From the NCBI GenBank assembly GCA_030826945.1, contig JAPQLC010000007.1:1-64000 (forward strand): DNA of 64,000 bases, in the 5' to 3' direction. Made by a program: the position numbers and the translations under genes. The stretch comes from Candidatus Thiobius zoothamnicola. GTDB lineage: Bacteria; Pseudomonadota; Gammaproteobacteria; Chromatiales; Chromatiaceae. The notes under the pieces are model-generated. The model was not told the DNA's origin. It did not search any database and saw only the letters and a list, made by a program, of their open reading frames with translations. Below are positions 1 to 9,861 of this stretch, one piece after another (the first letter of the stretch is position 1; the number at the start of each line of letters is the position of its first letter).

Positions 1-1
1 T

Positions 2-298
2 TCCGACCAAACTATAAGCGTACGCAATGACTTATCCCTTAAGTTAATGACATTGGTGTTAAGCCTAGTTACGTTTGCTTTTATTAGCAAAAGCGACATC
101 ATTCCTCAAATCGCCTTTGTGGCAACTTTGATTTCGTTGGAACTCGTGTTATTCACACAGAAATTTGTTTATGACCTGAGTCACGGATCGATTTATGAGT
201 TTTTGTCATTTCCGCAGTTTTGCGCAATTATTTTCTTGAATCTATTTATATTTGTCAGACTGCTTAATTTCAAATATCTATCTGAGTTGAATCTCTGA
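2..298 (+). CDS. Membrane protein, 3' end only (unknown family)
   Basis: The frame is open from the window edge to TGA at 296-298, so this is the C-terminal part of a gene that begins outside the window; an internal ATG at 47 need not be its start. The roughly 98 visible residues contain about three hydrophobic stretches (LVLSLVTFAFI, IAFVATLISLELVLF and FCAIIFLNLFIFVRLL) separated by short polar loops, as in an integral membrane protein. No family motif is recognised. It ends only a few bases before the left end of the IS200-like element. Confidence 0.5.
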   Translation, partial: SDQTISVRNDLSLKLMTLVLSLVTFAFISKSDIIPQIAFVATLISLELVLFTQKFVYDLSHGSIYEFLSFPQFCAIIFLNLFIFVRLLNFKYLSELNL

Positions 299-302
299 GG
301 GT

Positions 303-830
303 CATATTCCCCGCAGCTTGCTGCGATCAATTATTATGCAGGGGTGAGCGAGTACATTCATAAAATTCATAACGTCACGGTTCTCCTTTATCACTTGGTG
401 TTTCCGGAAAAGTATAGAAAGGCAGTGTTTGATGAAGAAGTGGAGGTTGAGCTGAAGGATGTTTGTTTAGAAATTGAAAAGCGATACGAGGTGAAGTTTC
501 TTGAAATAGGTGTAGATAAAGATCATGTTCACTTTTTAGTGCAGTCAGTACCGACTTACAGTGTGACGCGATTAGTAAAGAGGATAAAGAGCCTGACAGC
601 AAGAGAAGTTTTTAGGCGCTGCCCCCAAGTGAAGAAGAAGTTATGGGGAGGGGAGTTTTGGAGTGATGACTATTTTGCCATCACAGTTGGAAAGCATGGT
701 GATGAAAATATGATTGGTAAGTATGTAAAAGGATAGGGTGGGAATTATCGGAAGCTTCACGCTGATCATCAATTGTCACTATTTTAAGGCTGGCACTAAA
801 TACCTCGTCTGCTTGCAGCGGGGTAGTTTA
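303..830 (+). mobile_element. IS200/IS605-family element (IS200-like, tnpA only)
   Basis: A single small transposase gene is bracketed by imperfect palindromes, the arrangement of IS200-type single-strand transposons, which lack terminal inverted repeats. Left-end hairpin: CGCAGC-TT-GCTGCG at 312-325. Right-end hairpin: CTGC-TT-GCAG at 809-818 with a flanking CCTCG/CGGGG stem extension (803-823). Exact ends are inferred from the hairpins. The right end abuts a toxin gene that lacks its 5' part. The transposase carries an in-frame stop, so the copy is probably inactive. Confidence 0.7.
344..787 (+). pseudogene. tnpA: IS200-family transposase TnpA interrupted by an amber codon
   Basis: This is a Y1 HUH single-strand transposase. 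The HUH motif appears as DHVHFLVQ (about residues 64-71). The catalytic tyrosine is expected in GKYVK (Tyr127), matching the position known for IS608 TnpA. Translation from GTG 344 stops at TAG 734-736, but the same frame continues as GGNYRKLHADHQLSLF to TAA 785-787, which is the usual C-terminus of the family after a conserved Gln. The amber codon therefore replaces one codon, most simply a Gln. The truncated 130-residue product keeps both catalytic elements, so residual activity cannot be excluded. Confidence 0.75.
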
Positions 831-1065
831 TTATGAGTCTGCTCAAGAAGGCCTTGGTTTTAGGTTTCAAGCGGAAGTAGAAAACGCTATTTCCCGGATA
901 GAGAAGTTTCCAAATATGTACCAAGAAATAGGAGGTTACTCTCGTCGTTGTCTGGTACATAAATTTCCGTATGGGGTAATCTATCAAGTCAGCCCCCCCA
1001 ACCAAATTTTGGTAGTTGCTATTGCTCACCTGCACAGAAAACCGGACTATTGGTGTTCAAGATAA
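820..1065 (+). pseudogene. RelE/ParE-family toxin, 5'-truncated
   Basis: Read in the frame of 832, the sequence gives YYESAQEGLGFRFQAEV, then RRCLVHKFPYGVIYQV and AIAHLHRKPDYW before TAA at 1063-1065. These are the conserved middle and C-terminal blocks of RelE/ParE-family mRNA-interferase or gyrase toxins. The first 20 or so residues of the family (the MxxxxxP..A..E..EA segment) are missing, and the frame instead runs back into the IS200 right-end hairpin. The missing piece is not found left of the element, so a deletion accompanied or followed the insertion. No antitoxin gene is seen. An attC-like site begins seven bases after the stop. Confidence 0.7.
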
Positions 1066-1071
1066 AGGCAA

Positions 1072-1196
1072 ACATAACAAGTGCGTCAAAGGGACGTGGC
1101 GCAAAACGCCGCAGCTTTTTTTGGTGCCTGTGGTGCACCAAGTTTTGTGGGTATAGCCATACCTGTTGGCCGCGCCTCTTACGCAAGCGTTTAGGC
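1072..1196 (+). repeat. attC-like integron recombination site (candidate)
   Basis: About 125 bp starts with ACATAACAA (inverse-core-like RYYYAAC with one mismatch) and ends with TTTAGGC (core-like GTTRRRY with one mismatch). The outer arms are imperfectly complementary: the left arm TAACAAGTGCGTCAAAGGGA pairs in part with the right arm CCTCTTACGCAAGCGTTTAG. The interior has smaller self-complementary pieces such as GGCGCAAAACGCC. The site sits directly after a toxin stop codon, where attC sites lie in integron cassettes. No integrase is visible. Size and arms resemble the long attC sites of chromosomal integrons. Confidence 0.45.
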
Positions 1197-1197
1197 T

Positions 1198-1523
1198 GTA
1201 GAGAACCCCCAATTAGCTTTCCAACCCAGCTTGCATTGGGGTAAATGATGTCAGCATCTGACCAGCAGACATAGCGATGATGGGGTTTTGGATGATCCAG
1301 TGCCAAATTAAAGAAACGTTCTTTTTGCCAGAGAATGGATGCGCTTGTCACCTTAATAATATTGAGGTTTTTGTAGGAGAGCAGTTTGAAGGTTGGGGGT
1401 CTTGTGGCAGACTAAAAATACATCGGCGGTTCTTTGTAGTGAAATTAAGGTCTGGCGTAATACCTGTTTCCTTGCCGGGGTTCCGGAGAAATTGAAATAG
1501 GCGATGATGATAGCGACACCCAT
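1198..1523 (-). pseudogene. Glycosyltransferase-like gene remnant, frameshifted and 3'-truncated
   Basis: From ATG at 1523 the minus strand reads MGVAIIIAYFNFSGTPARKQ (a GT-A-type opening) and continues to a stop at 1353. The homologous continuation lies in the next frame: SYKNLNIIKV, then ILWQKERFFNLAL and YVCWSDADIIYPNASWV. Both frames overlap near 1383, so a single-base indel joins them. The Asp-Ala-Asp in WSDADI is a DxD-like metal and nucleotide-sugar motif. Recognisable similarity fades near 1215, close to the attC-like boundary. The substrate is unknown, and family assignment rests on the WQKER...DAD pattern only. Confidence 0.5.
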
Positions 1524-1590
1524 AAAGATTTACCTTATTGAGAGCAATATTATCGAAGCATACTTGGCGATTTAGTTTCTTTGGATTCGG

Positions 1591-1615
1591 TTCCCTGCTG
1601 CTTGCGGGGGAGTTT
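1591..1615. repeat. Second copy of the IS200-type right-end hairpin (REP-like)
   Basis: The segment CTGCTTGC..GGGGG-AGTTT at 1598-1615 matches the IS200 right end at 809-829 (CTGCTTGCAGCGGGG-TAGTTT) apart from a small deletion and substitutions. It may be the remnant end of another element or a REP-type palindrome derived from the same family. Confidence 0.45.
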
Positions 1616-1684
1616 CTCAAACATAGAAATTAAGTGAGACTACCCTGTTAAATAGAGGTATTTCGCAAAGTGGATATTTCATTG

Positions 1685-1693
1685 TGATAGAAT
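1685..1693 (+). promoter_or_regulatory. Putative extended -10 promoter of sqr
   Basis: TG-A-TAGAAT at 1685-1693 fits a sigma70 extended -10; the -35 region is weak. The predicted start point lies near 1700, giving a leader of about 45 bases before GTG 1745. A strong AAGGAGG precedes that codon. Confidence 0.35.
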
Positions 1694-1732
1694 CGGTGGG
1701 ATTTTCACATCTGAAAAAGTCACTGAGTTTAA

Positions 1733-3031
<1,299 letters not shown>

Positions 3032-3032
3032 A

Positions 3033-3066
3033 GGAAATTGGCTGTTAAGGGCAACAGGGAATTTCC
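3033..3066. terminator. Hairpin between convergent sqr and yfgM
   Basis: GGAAATT (3033-3039) pairs with AATTTCC (3060-3066) and CTGTT (3042-3046) with AACAG (3053-3057), separated by a GG/GG mismatch. It lies just after the sqr stop and 33 bp from the yfgM stop. There is no T-tract, so a terminator role is only inferred from position. Confidence 0.35.
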
Positions 3067-3098
3067 AATGCCTCATCTCCATCAAAGTTTATCTTTGT

Positions 3099-3725
3099 TC
3101 AAGAATTCTCTAATTCGTCCAATTTCATACGCACCAGCCGTTGATCACCTGCGGTTTTGTCCAGAGCCTCTTGGTAGGCTTCGCGGGCGGTTATTGCATT
3201 TCCGGCTTGGCGGGCGAGGTCGCCGCGACGAATAGCGAATTCACCTGCATAGGGGGCATCTTCGGGGACAGCATCAAGCAACTGTTGTGCTGCCTGCCAT
3301 GCCTGGGTGTCAATGAGTAGATCCACCAGTCGCAGCTTGACCAAGGCGCGCAATGTATCGTCGCTGGTGTTTTCTACCGCTTGTTGCAGGTGTTCACGGG
3401 CTGCCGCTTTGTCGTCTTGGACATACGCTTGTTTGGCTTGTTGTAGCCTGGTCAGTGTGGCGTAAACTGAGCCGTCGTATGTGGTGGTGATTTGGTCGGC
3501 TGTGTTTTTTATGTCTTCAGATTGGGTGATTCCGATCTGTTGGGCTAGCCGGTCAAATTGCTTGGAGGCCGCTTCACCTTGATTAGCTTGATAGGCTTGC
3601 CAACCTTGCCAGCCGAAAATAATAGCGCAACCCAGTATGGCGCCGATGATGATGGATCTTCCGTGCTCTTTCCACCAGTTTTTGAGTGATTCGAGCTGTT
3701 CCTCGTCCGTTTTATAAGCGCTCAT
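3099..3725 (-). CDS. yfgM: YfgM-type ancillary SecYEG translocon subunit
   Basis: A 208-residue bitopic inner-membrane protein with a short cytoplasmic N-terminus ([20 protein letters not shown]), one membrane segment ([19 protein letters not shown], about 24-43) and a periplasmic TPR-like helical domain. This is the YfgM/TPR_21 layout known from E. coli, where it works with PpiD at the SecYEG translocon. Its ATG overlaps the hisS stop by four bases (ATGA), so the two are translationally coupled. In many relatives bamB and der follow; here the operon ends and faces sqr. Confidence 0.88.
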   Translation of the reverse strand: MSAYKTDEEQLESLKNWWKEHGRSIIIGAILGCAIIFGWQGWQAYQANQGEAASKQFDRLAQQIGITQSEDIKNTADQITTTYDGSVYATLTRLQQAKQAYVQDDKAAAREHLQQAVENTSDDTLRALVKLRLVDLLIDTQAWQAAQQLLDAVPEDAPYAGEFAIRRGDLARQAGNAITAREAYQEALDKTAGDQRLVRMKLDELENS

Positions 3726-5005
3726 GCTTGCTCCAAGTTGAATGTGTCTGCCAAGTATGCGGGCAATGCGTCCAGTTTGAGGGTGGTTTGGTCGATTTCT
3801 TCGCGCAGATTTTTGATGCTGATGCTGTTTTCTGCCAGTTCGTCTTCGCCAAGTATCAGTGCCAGGTGCGCTCCACTCCGATCCGCTTTTTTAAACTGCG
3901 ATTTCAATCCACCGCCGCCGCAGTGCGCTTGCAACGCCAAGCCAGGCAGAGCATCGCGTAATTTTTCCGCGAATGTGAGTCCCGCTGCCACCGTACGTTC
4001 ACCGGGTAAGATCAGGTAAGCATGCACAGTTGGCGGGGTGATATTTTGTTGCTTGGCGTCTAATACTTCCAGCAGGCGTTCAATGCCCATGGCGAAGCCA
4101 ATGCCGGGGGTATCGCGTCCGCCAATCTGGCTGACCAGGCCATCGTAACGTCCGCCTGCGCAGACTGTGCCTTGCGCGCCCAATAAATCGGTCACCCATT
4201 CAAAAACCGTGCGGCAGTAATAGTCCAGGCCGCGCACTAAACGTGGGTTGAGGGTATAGGCGATCCCGGCTTTATCCAACGTTTCGCAGAGCGTTGCTAA
4301 GTGAGTTTGCGATTCGGTTTGCAGATAGTCGGTTAAGACCGGCGCATTGGCGATCAATGACGCCATCTCGGGGTTTTTGCTGTCCAGAATCCGCAGCGGA
4401 TTGGTTCGTAAACGTCGCTGGCTTTCTTCATCCAGTTGGTCAGGATGGTCAGAAAAATAATTTACCAAGGCGGTGCGATAGGCGCTACGCTCTGCTGCTG
4501 AGCCTAGTGAGTTGAGCTGTAATTCGAGTCCGTCAATGCCCAGCTCGCGCCATAGACGCGCGCTGAGCATGATCAGTTCAATATCAATATCCGGTCCTGG
4601 AATACCGTAGGCTTCGACGCCAATCTGATGAAATTGGCGATAACGCCCTTTTTGTGGGCGTTCGTGGCGGAACATGGGGCCTTGGTACCATAAACGCTGA
4701 GTCTGGTTATGCAGCATGCCATGTTGCAATGCTGCGCGCAGGCAACTGGCGGTGCCCTCCGGGCGCAGGGTCAGGCTGTCTCCATTGCGATCCTGGAAGG
4801 TGTACATTTCCTTTTCAACAATGTCAGTGACTTCACCGATTGAACGGGTGAATAACTCGGTGGGTTCGACAATCGGCATGCGAATTTCTGCATAGCCGTA
4901 GGATTGCGCCAGTGAACGCACTTTGTTTTCCACAAATTGCCATCGTGGTGTCTGATCCGGTAGTGCATCATGCATACCCCGGATCGCTTGGATGGTTTTA
5001 CGCAT
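3722..5005 (-). CDS. hisS: Histidyl-tRNA synthetase
   Basis: It charges tRNA-His in the cytoplasm. The 427 residues show class II motifs: [13 protein letters not shown] (motif 2), the HisRS-specific signature [19 protein letters not shown] and the motif-3 region [11 protein letters not shown], followed by the C-terminal anticodon-binding domain. Length is normal. The gene starts three bases after rodZ and overlaps yfgM. In most gammaproteobacteria ispG separates rodZ and hisS; it is absent here. Confidence 0.97.
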   Translation of the reverse strand: MRKTIQAIRGMHDALPDQTPRWQFVENKVRSLAQSYGYAEIRMPIVEPTELFTRSIGEVTDIVEKEMYTFQDRNGDSLTLRPEGTASCLRAALQHGMLHNQTQRLWYQGPMFRHERPQKGRYRQFHQIGVEAYGIPGPDIDIELIMLSARLWRELGIDGLELQLNSLGSAAERSAYRTALVNYFSDHPDQLDEESQRRLRTNPLRILDSKNPEMASLIANAPVLTDYLQTESQTHLATLCETLDKAGIAYTLNPRLVRGLDYYCRTVFEWVTDLLGAQGTVCAGGRYDGLVSQIGGRDTPGIGFAMGIERLLEVLDAKQQNITPPTVHAYLILPGERTVAAGLTFAEKLRDALPGLALQAHCGGGGLKSQFKKADRSGAHLALILGEDELAENSISIKNLREEIDQTTLKLDALPAYLADTFNLEQA

Positions 5006-5008
5006 GGG

Positions 5009-6091
5009 TCAGGGTCTCAGGGTAAATCGGGCTACGTTGCCGCTGGTGTGTTGCGTCAGGTCGTAAGGCTTGCCACCCAATTCGATCCGCGCGGCGGAGG
5101 CATTGCCGATGATCATGGAGTAAGGTGGACGCCCTCCCAATTGACGGCGGTCTCCTTTGTCCATCTCGCCGACTAATTTATAGGTGCGGCTGCTGTCCCG
5201 GATATCCACCCAACAACGTTCACTGAACATCATGGTGATGGCCTCAGAATCTGGCATCATAGGCGGATTGGACTGCTGAGTTGTATTTGGCGTATCGGAT
5301 CTTTCTGTGATTGGAATGACGGGGCGTAGCGACATCACCACATCAGCTTCTTCGGTGATCGTTGGTGGCGTAGTTGCCGCACGAGTGGGTGGACTGGTCG
5401 AAAATTGGGCAGTCTCTGAATCTGGTTTATGTGAAACAACGGCGCTTTCAGGCAAAGGCGGAGTTGCGTCAGGTTGGGTTGGCGTATCCTGATTCACCCT
5501 ATCGTCAGAGCTGTTGGTCGTGTTTGAGACCACCAGCCTGGGCTGCTTGGGTTGGATGAAATCGGGCAGCATATTGGCATTTTCCGGCGGGGGTGGTGCT
5601 GCGTCGAACTGAGTTGATTCAGTGGGTGTTTCTGACTGCTGTTGTTGCAGGAAGCCATCCAGATAACCTTGCCACCAAGCCAGAAACAGCCCAACGCCAA
5701 TGAGAATGAACAGCCAAGTGAAAAACAGACTCCAGCGGCTGCCCAAGCGGCTGTCTGAAGCGAGGCGTGGCGGTTGGGTGACTTTGACTGGACGTTCCGA
5801 TTCAGGCCAGACTTGATCAAATTTCTCCAGGACAGCGTCAGCCGACTGATTGACTTCCCGCGCATAATTGCGCAGGTAGCCGCGTACGAATACGCGTGCC
5901 GTCAGGTCTGAATAATCATCCCGTTCCAGCGCTTCGACCACATCCGTCGTTAAATGCAACCGGTCGGCTAATTTGCTGACATCAATATCCAACGCCAGAC
6001 GTGCATTGCGCAGGTAGTCACCCGGTCCCAGCACATTGATATCAGTAGCGATGTCCTGCTTGTGTTCATGCTCAGATGATATGGGTTTCAT
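5009..6091 (-). CDS. rodZ: RodZ, cytoskeletal membrane protein with HTH
   Basis: It links the MreB actin-like cytoskeleton to the cell-wall synthesis machinery. A cytoplasmic HTH_25 domain covers about residues 23-80 (GDYLRNARLA through FVRGYLRNYARE), a single transmembrane segment about 122-144 (FFTWLFILIGVGLFLAWW), then a long Pro/Thr/Ser-rich periplasmic linker and a C-terminal DUF4115 domain from about 285 (MMFSERCWVDIRDSS...). The 360-residue length is ordinary. It sits two bases from pilW and three from hisS within one operon. Confidence 0.9.
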   Translation of the reverse strand: MKPISSEHEHKQDIATDINVLGPGDYLRNARLALDIDVSKLADRLHLTTDVVEALERDDYSDLTARVFVRGYLRNYAREVNQSADAVLEKFDQVWPESERPVKVTQPPRLASDSRLGSRWSLFFTWLFILIGVGLFLAWWQGYLDGFLQQQQSETPTESTQFDAAPPPPENANMLPDFIQPKQPRLVVSNTTNSSDDRVNQDTPTQPDATPPLPESAVVSHKPDSETAQFSTSPPTRAATTPPTITEEADVVMSLRPVIPITERSDTPNTTQQSNPPMMPDSEAITMMFSERCWVDIRDSSRTYKLVGEMDKGDRRQLGGRPPYSMIIGNASAARIELGGKPYDLTQHTSGNVARFTLRP

Positions 6092-6093
6092 GA

Positions 6094-6879
6094 CTACTTG
6101 GCTCTATCGAGATAACGGGCTTGTTCCGAATCGGGAAATTTGGCCCTGAGTTGTAAAATATAATCTGTTGCCTGGTATCGGTTGGCGAGTTGCCGCTCAG
6201 TGTGAATACCCAGCCAGAGAGATTCAGCGGTAGGCTGCCCGGCTTGGTCATAGCGTTGCAAATAGTGACGAGCCGATAAGAAGTCACCTTCGGCAAAGCG
6301 TAAGTCCGCCATCCGCAATAAGGATGGCGCGAATTTCGGATGTTGGTTTAGAGCTTGCCGGTAATACTTTTCAGCTTGTTGAAAGTGATTGATTTCCGCC
6401 ATACATAAGCCTGCGTTGTGCGCCGCAATCCATGGCGTTGGGTAAAAAGGGACGGCCAATGCGCGGATAAAATAGCTATCCGCTTCAATCTGTCGGCCTT
6501 GTGCGCAAATATACTGCCCTAATGCATTGAGTGCATAGGGGTTATACGCGTCTAATTCGACCGCGCGGCGGTAATGCCAGCCTGCCTGATCGGTTTCGCC
6601 CAGTTGCTGATACACCACGCCAAGCAGGTTATGCGCGGGAGATGAATCAGTATTCACGGAGATGGCTTTACGGGCATTGTTGAGCGCTTCATCCAGCTTG
6701 CCTTCGCCCAGGTAAAGTGCGCCTAATTCAACATAAATGTCGGCGGCGTCGGGCGCAGCCGACAGACCGTCAAAATCATTGGCGGCATTATGGGGCTTGA
6801 TCGCGCTTTGGCAACTGATAATCCCCGATAACCACATAATGACCCAAACCGGACGATACCGTCGGTAACGTTTTTTCAT
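6094..6879 (-). CDS. pilW: Type IV pilus biogenesis lipoprotein PilW/PilF
   Basis: A TPR lipoprotein of the outer membrane that assists PilQ secretin assembly in type IV pilus systems. The 261-residue product has a basic N-terminus and a lipobox ending SGIISC (Cys23), followed by about six TPR units, including [20 protein letters not shown] and [20 protein letters not shown]. Its ATG overlaps the rlmN stop by four bases. The rlmN-pilW-rodZ order is the standard gammaproteobacterial context, which supports the call. Confidence 0.88.
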   Translation of the reverse strand: MKKRYRRYRPVWVIMWLSGIISCQSAIKPHNAANDFDGLSAAPDAADIYVELGALYLGEGKLDEALNNARKAISVNTDSSPAHNLLGVVYQQLGETDQAGWHYRRAVELDAYNPYALNALGQYICAQGRQIEADSYFIRALAVPFYPTPWIAAHNAGLCMAEINHFQQAEKYYRQALNQHPKFAPSLLRMADLRFAEGDFLSARHYLQRYDQAGQPTAESLWLGIHTERQLANRYQATDYILQLRAKFPDSEQARYLDRAK

Positions 6880-7973
6880 GCTGACGGATTCATCAAAACT
6901 GGCGGCGGCGTTTGGCGTAACAGTTGACGTCGGCTACGGTCACGCACTTTGCCGACTAATTGCCCGCAAGCGGCGTCAATGTCATCGCCCCGGGTTTTAC
7001 GCGTCACGGTGATGAGACCAGAACGTACCAGTCGTTGGCGAAATGCATCAATGCGTTCAATTGGCGAAGGGTGGTAATGGGTGCCCGGGAAGGGGTTAAA
7101 GGGGATCAGATTGATTTTGGAGGGAATGCCTTCCAATAAGCGGATGAGCGCTTTGGCATGGGTAACGGAATCATTGACGCCATCCAACATCACATATTCC
7201 CAGGTGATTTTGCGTTTTTTTTCCTCGCCGACGAATGCTTTACAGGCCGGAATCAACATCTCCAGCGGATATTTTTTGTTAATTGGCACGAGTTGATCAC
7301 GCAATCGATTCTCTGGCGCATGCAGCGAAACCGCCAGACTGACCGGGCTGACTTCACGTAAGCGGTAGAGTGCCGGAACGATGCCTGATGTGCTTAAGGT
7401 GACGCGGGATTTGGCGATCATATAGGCATGATCTTCAATCATCAGATTCATTGCCGTGACGACGGCGTCAAAATTCGCCAGTGGTTCACCCATGCCCATC
7501 ATCACCACATTGGTTGGTGGTTTGCCTAATTCACGGGTCGCCAGCCAGACCTGCGCGATAATTTCCCCCGCCGACAGGTTGCGGTTAAAACCTTGTTGCG
7601 CCGTCGAACAAAAAGTGCAATCCAATGCGCAGCCAACTTGCGAGGATACGCACAGCGTGCTGCGATTGTTTTCTGGTATATGGACGGTTTCAATGCGTTG
7701 ACCATCTTGTAACTCAATGATCCACTTGACTGTGCCGTCCATGGAGGGTTGTTGGTAAATAATTTGTGGAAGATTAATCGTCGTCCGGGTTTTCAACTGT
7801 TCACGGAAGGATTTGGCCAAATCCGTCATTTGGTCAAAATCTGTGACGCCGTGTTTATGAATCCATTTCAGCAGATTCCGGCCATGGAAAGGCTTGGCAC
7901 CGAATTGGACGGCCAGCGCTTCCATGGCTGGCAAGCCCAAATCCAATAAATTTATGCGGGATTGTTCGCCCAT
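6876..7973 (-). CDS. rlmN: Dual-specificity 23S rRNA/tRNA adenine-C2 methyltransferase RlmN
   Basis: A radical-SAM enzyme that makes m2A2503 in 23S rRNA and m2A37 in some tRNAs. The [4Fe-4S] motif CALDCTFC places cysteines at 115, 119 and 122. [10 protein letters not shown] is the SAM-binding block, and the methyl-carrying Cys lies at C336 (DIDAACGQL). The 365-residue length is standard. It is the first gene of the leftward operon rlmN-pilW-rodZ-hisS-yfgM. Confidence 0.96.
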   Translation of the reverse strand: MGEQSRINLLDLGLPAMEALAVQFGAKPFHGRNLLKWIHKHGVTDFDQMTDLAKSFREQLKTRTTINLPQIIYQQPSMDGTVKWIIELQDGQRIETVHIPENNRSTLCVSSQVGCALDCTFCSTAQQGFNRNLSAGEIIAQVWLATRELGKPPTNVVMMGMGEPLANFDAVVTAMNLMIEDHAYMIAKSRVTLSTSGIVPALYRLREVSPVSLAVSLHAPENRLRDQLVPINKKYPLEMLIPACKAFVGEEKKRKITWEYVMLDGVNDSVTHAKALIRLLEGIPSKINLIPFNPFPGTHYHPSPIERIDAFRQRLVRSGLITVTRKTRGDDIDAACGQLVGKVRDRSRRQLLRQTPPPVLMNPSA

Positions 7974-8455
7974 CAGAGTTTAATCAGTGAGTTGAATCGG
8001 TTTGCGGATCGGTTTTGGAAGGTTATCCGTGTTATTCGGCAGTGCATCATATAGCGTGTTTTCATCGGAAGTTCCCGCTGATCAGTCTGCATGACGCGAG
8101 GTTTTGGCGAAAATCATAGAGCGGTGGTCAGCAGCGGATCGGTTGGGAAATGGGATCGTTTTACGTTAGTTGACCGATATATTAACGTACATGAGCAAAA
8201 AATCATCTTTTGGTGATGATTGATGGGTTTTGTGGCATTTGTCATGCCGCTTGGCGGTTATCATGAGCCGTCGTGCGGTCGGAATTCGCCGTCACAAAGC
8301 GAATTTGTTGTGGGATAATCGCGCGCGCATAATTTTCTTCAATGTTTGGGTGTTGGACACGATATTCAAAACCGCACAAAGGTCCTCCGCTCAGCACCAT
8401 CAGACAATACAAGGCGCATTAACCATACTAAGCGCCATTTAACAGAGGCCACCTC
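7974..8455. other. Divergent intergenic region rlmN / NSS transporter
   Basis: No convincing gene lies in these 482 bases. It must hold the promoters of the leftward rlmN operon and the rightward transporter. Visible structure: ACGTTA (8163-8168) repeated inverted as TAACGT (8183-8188), and a stem AATCATC (8201-8207) with GATGATT (8215-8221). No strong sigma70 pair was identified. Confidence 0.4.
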
Positions 8456-9850
8456 ATGACGAAACAGACACAGCAAGTCTTATGGTCAACCCGTTTTGCT
8501 TTTATTCTCGCGGCGATTGGTTCAGCGATTGGCTTGGGTAACGTTTGGAAGTTTCCCTACATCACCGGTGAAAACGGCGGCGGGGCCTTCATTCTATTGT
8601 ATCTGGCTTGCATCGCCTTGATTGGTCTGCCGGTTTTGGTGGCGGAAATCACGTTGGGCCGCCGCGCCCGCCAGAATCCGGTGAGTGCCATGCAGTTTCT
8701 GGCGCAGGAAGAAGGCGTGACATCCGGGTGGAGACTGTTGGGCTGGATGGGCACTTTCGCTGGCGTGCTGATTTTGTCTTTCTATAGCGTCGTCGCTGGC
8801 TGGACGATCGCTTATGTGATTGAGGCGGTTTCAGGCAGTTTTACCGGTTTGACTGGCGAGACTTCCGGCGCTTTGTTTGGCGATTTGATTGGCTCCTGGG
8901 AAGAAGGGCTGCTTTGGCATACGTTTTTTATGCTGCTGGTGCTGTTCGTCGTTGCCCGAGGGGTGCGCCATGGCCTGGAGCGTCTGGTGGTGATTCTGAT
9001 GCCATTATTATTTGGCATGCTATTGGTGCTGGCGGTTTATGCGGCGTTCGCCGGTGATTTCCTGAAAGGACTGGGTTATATGTTCAATGCGGATTTTCAG
9101 GCGCTATTCCAGAAATGTGAGGGAGAGGCTTGTGAGTTCACCGCAGAACCTTTGCTGGTTGCCATGGGGCATGCGTTTTTCACCTTAAGTCTCGGGATGG
9201 GCGCCATGATGGTTTACGGCTCTTATTTGCCGAAACAAGCTTCCATCATGAATTCCGCCATTGTGATTGCATTGGCTGATACTTTGGTCGCTTTATTGGC
9301 TGGCATTGCGATTTTCCCCTTGGTTTTCGCCAATGGATTGCAACTTGGTGCCGGGCCTGGTCTGGTCTTTGTCACCTTGCCGATTGCGTTTGGCTCCATG
9401 CCAGCAGGCTTGTTATTTGGTGCAATCTTCTTTGTTTTATTGTTGTTCGCCGCCTGGACCTCGGCAATTTCGATCAGCGAGCCGATGATCGCCTGGTTGA
9501 CCGGAAAGCGTGGCTTATCACGCGTTAGTGCCAGCTTGTTGGTGATCGGTGTGGCATGGTTTGTCGGTATTGGTTCAGTCTTGTCGTTCAATCTGTGGTC
9601 AGGCGAGACCTATCAATTGTTTGGCAAAACATTCTTTGATCTGAAGGATTATCTGGCGAGTAATATCTTGTTGCCATTGGGCGGACTGATGATTGCCATC
9701 TTCATTGGCTGGGCAGCGCACCGACGTTTGTCTGAAGAAGAACTGGCGTTGCAGAATCCAGCCGTATTCGGGCTATGGCGGTGGTTGGTTCGGTATGTCG
9801 CCCCATTGGGCATTATCCTGGTATTCTTAAACGCCATCGGCATATTCTAA
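8456..9850 (+). CDS. Sodium-dependent transporter, NSS/SNF family (LeuT fold)
   Basis: An inner-membrane sodium symporter, probably for an amino acid or a related small molecule. The N-terminus carries the family signature GSAIGLGNVWKFPY in TM1, followed by NGGGAFILLYL in TM2. Hydrophobicity across 464 residues suggests 11-12 membrane segments, and the TM6-equivalent region AMGHAFFTLSLGMGAMM is recognisable. Bacterial family members such as LeuT and TnaT have similar lengths. The ATG is preceded by AGAGG. Substrate cannot be deduced. ratA follows 11 bases downstream. Confidence 0.92.
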   Translation: MTKQTQQVLWSTRFAFILAAIGSAIGLGNVWKFPYITGENGGGAFILLYLACIALIGLPVLVAEITLGRRARQNPVSAMQFLAQEEGVTSGWRLLGWMGTFAGVLILSFYSVVAGWTIAYVIEAVSGSFTGLTGETSGALFGDLIGSWEEGLLWHTFFMLLVLFVVARGVRHGLERLVVILMPLLFGMLLVLAVYAAFAGDFLKGLGYMFNADFQALFQKCEGEACEFTAEPLLVAMGHAFFTLSLGMGAMMVYGSYLPKQASIMNSAIVIALADTLVALLAGIAIFPLVFANGLQLGAGPGLVFVTLPIAFGSMPAGLLFGAIFFVLLLFAAWTSAISISEPMIAWLTGKRGLSRVSASLLVIGVAWFVGIGSVLSFNLWSGETYQLFGKTFFDLKDYLASNILLPLGGLMIAIFIGWAAHRRLSEEELALQNPAVFGLWRWLVRYVAPLGIILVFLNAIGIF

Positions 9851-9861
9851 GGAGCTTGTTC

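Noticed and set aside
303..1615. Hairpin repeats as a CRISPR array
   Set aside because: Only three imperfect copies with irregular spacing and different orientation; they match IS200-type ends instead.
8230..8442. 70-residue open frame upstream of the NSS transporter
   Set aside because: Arg-rich and without a ribosome-binding site or family pattern; lies in a divergent promoter region.
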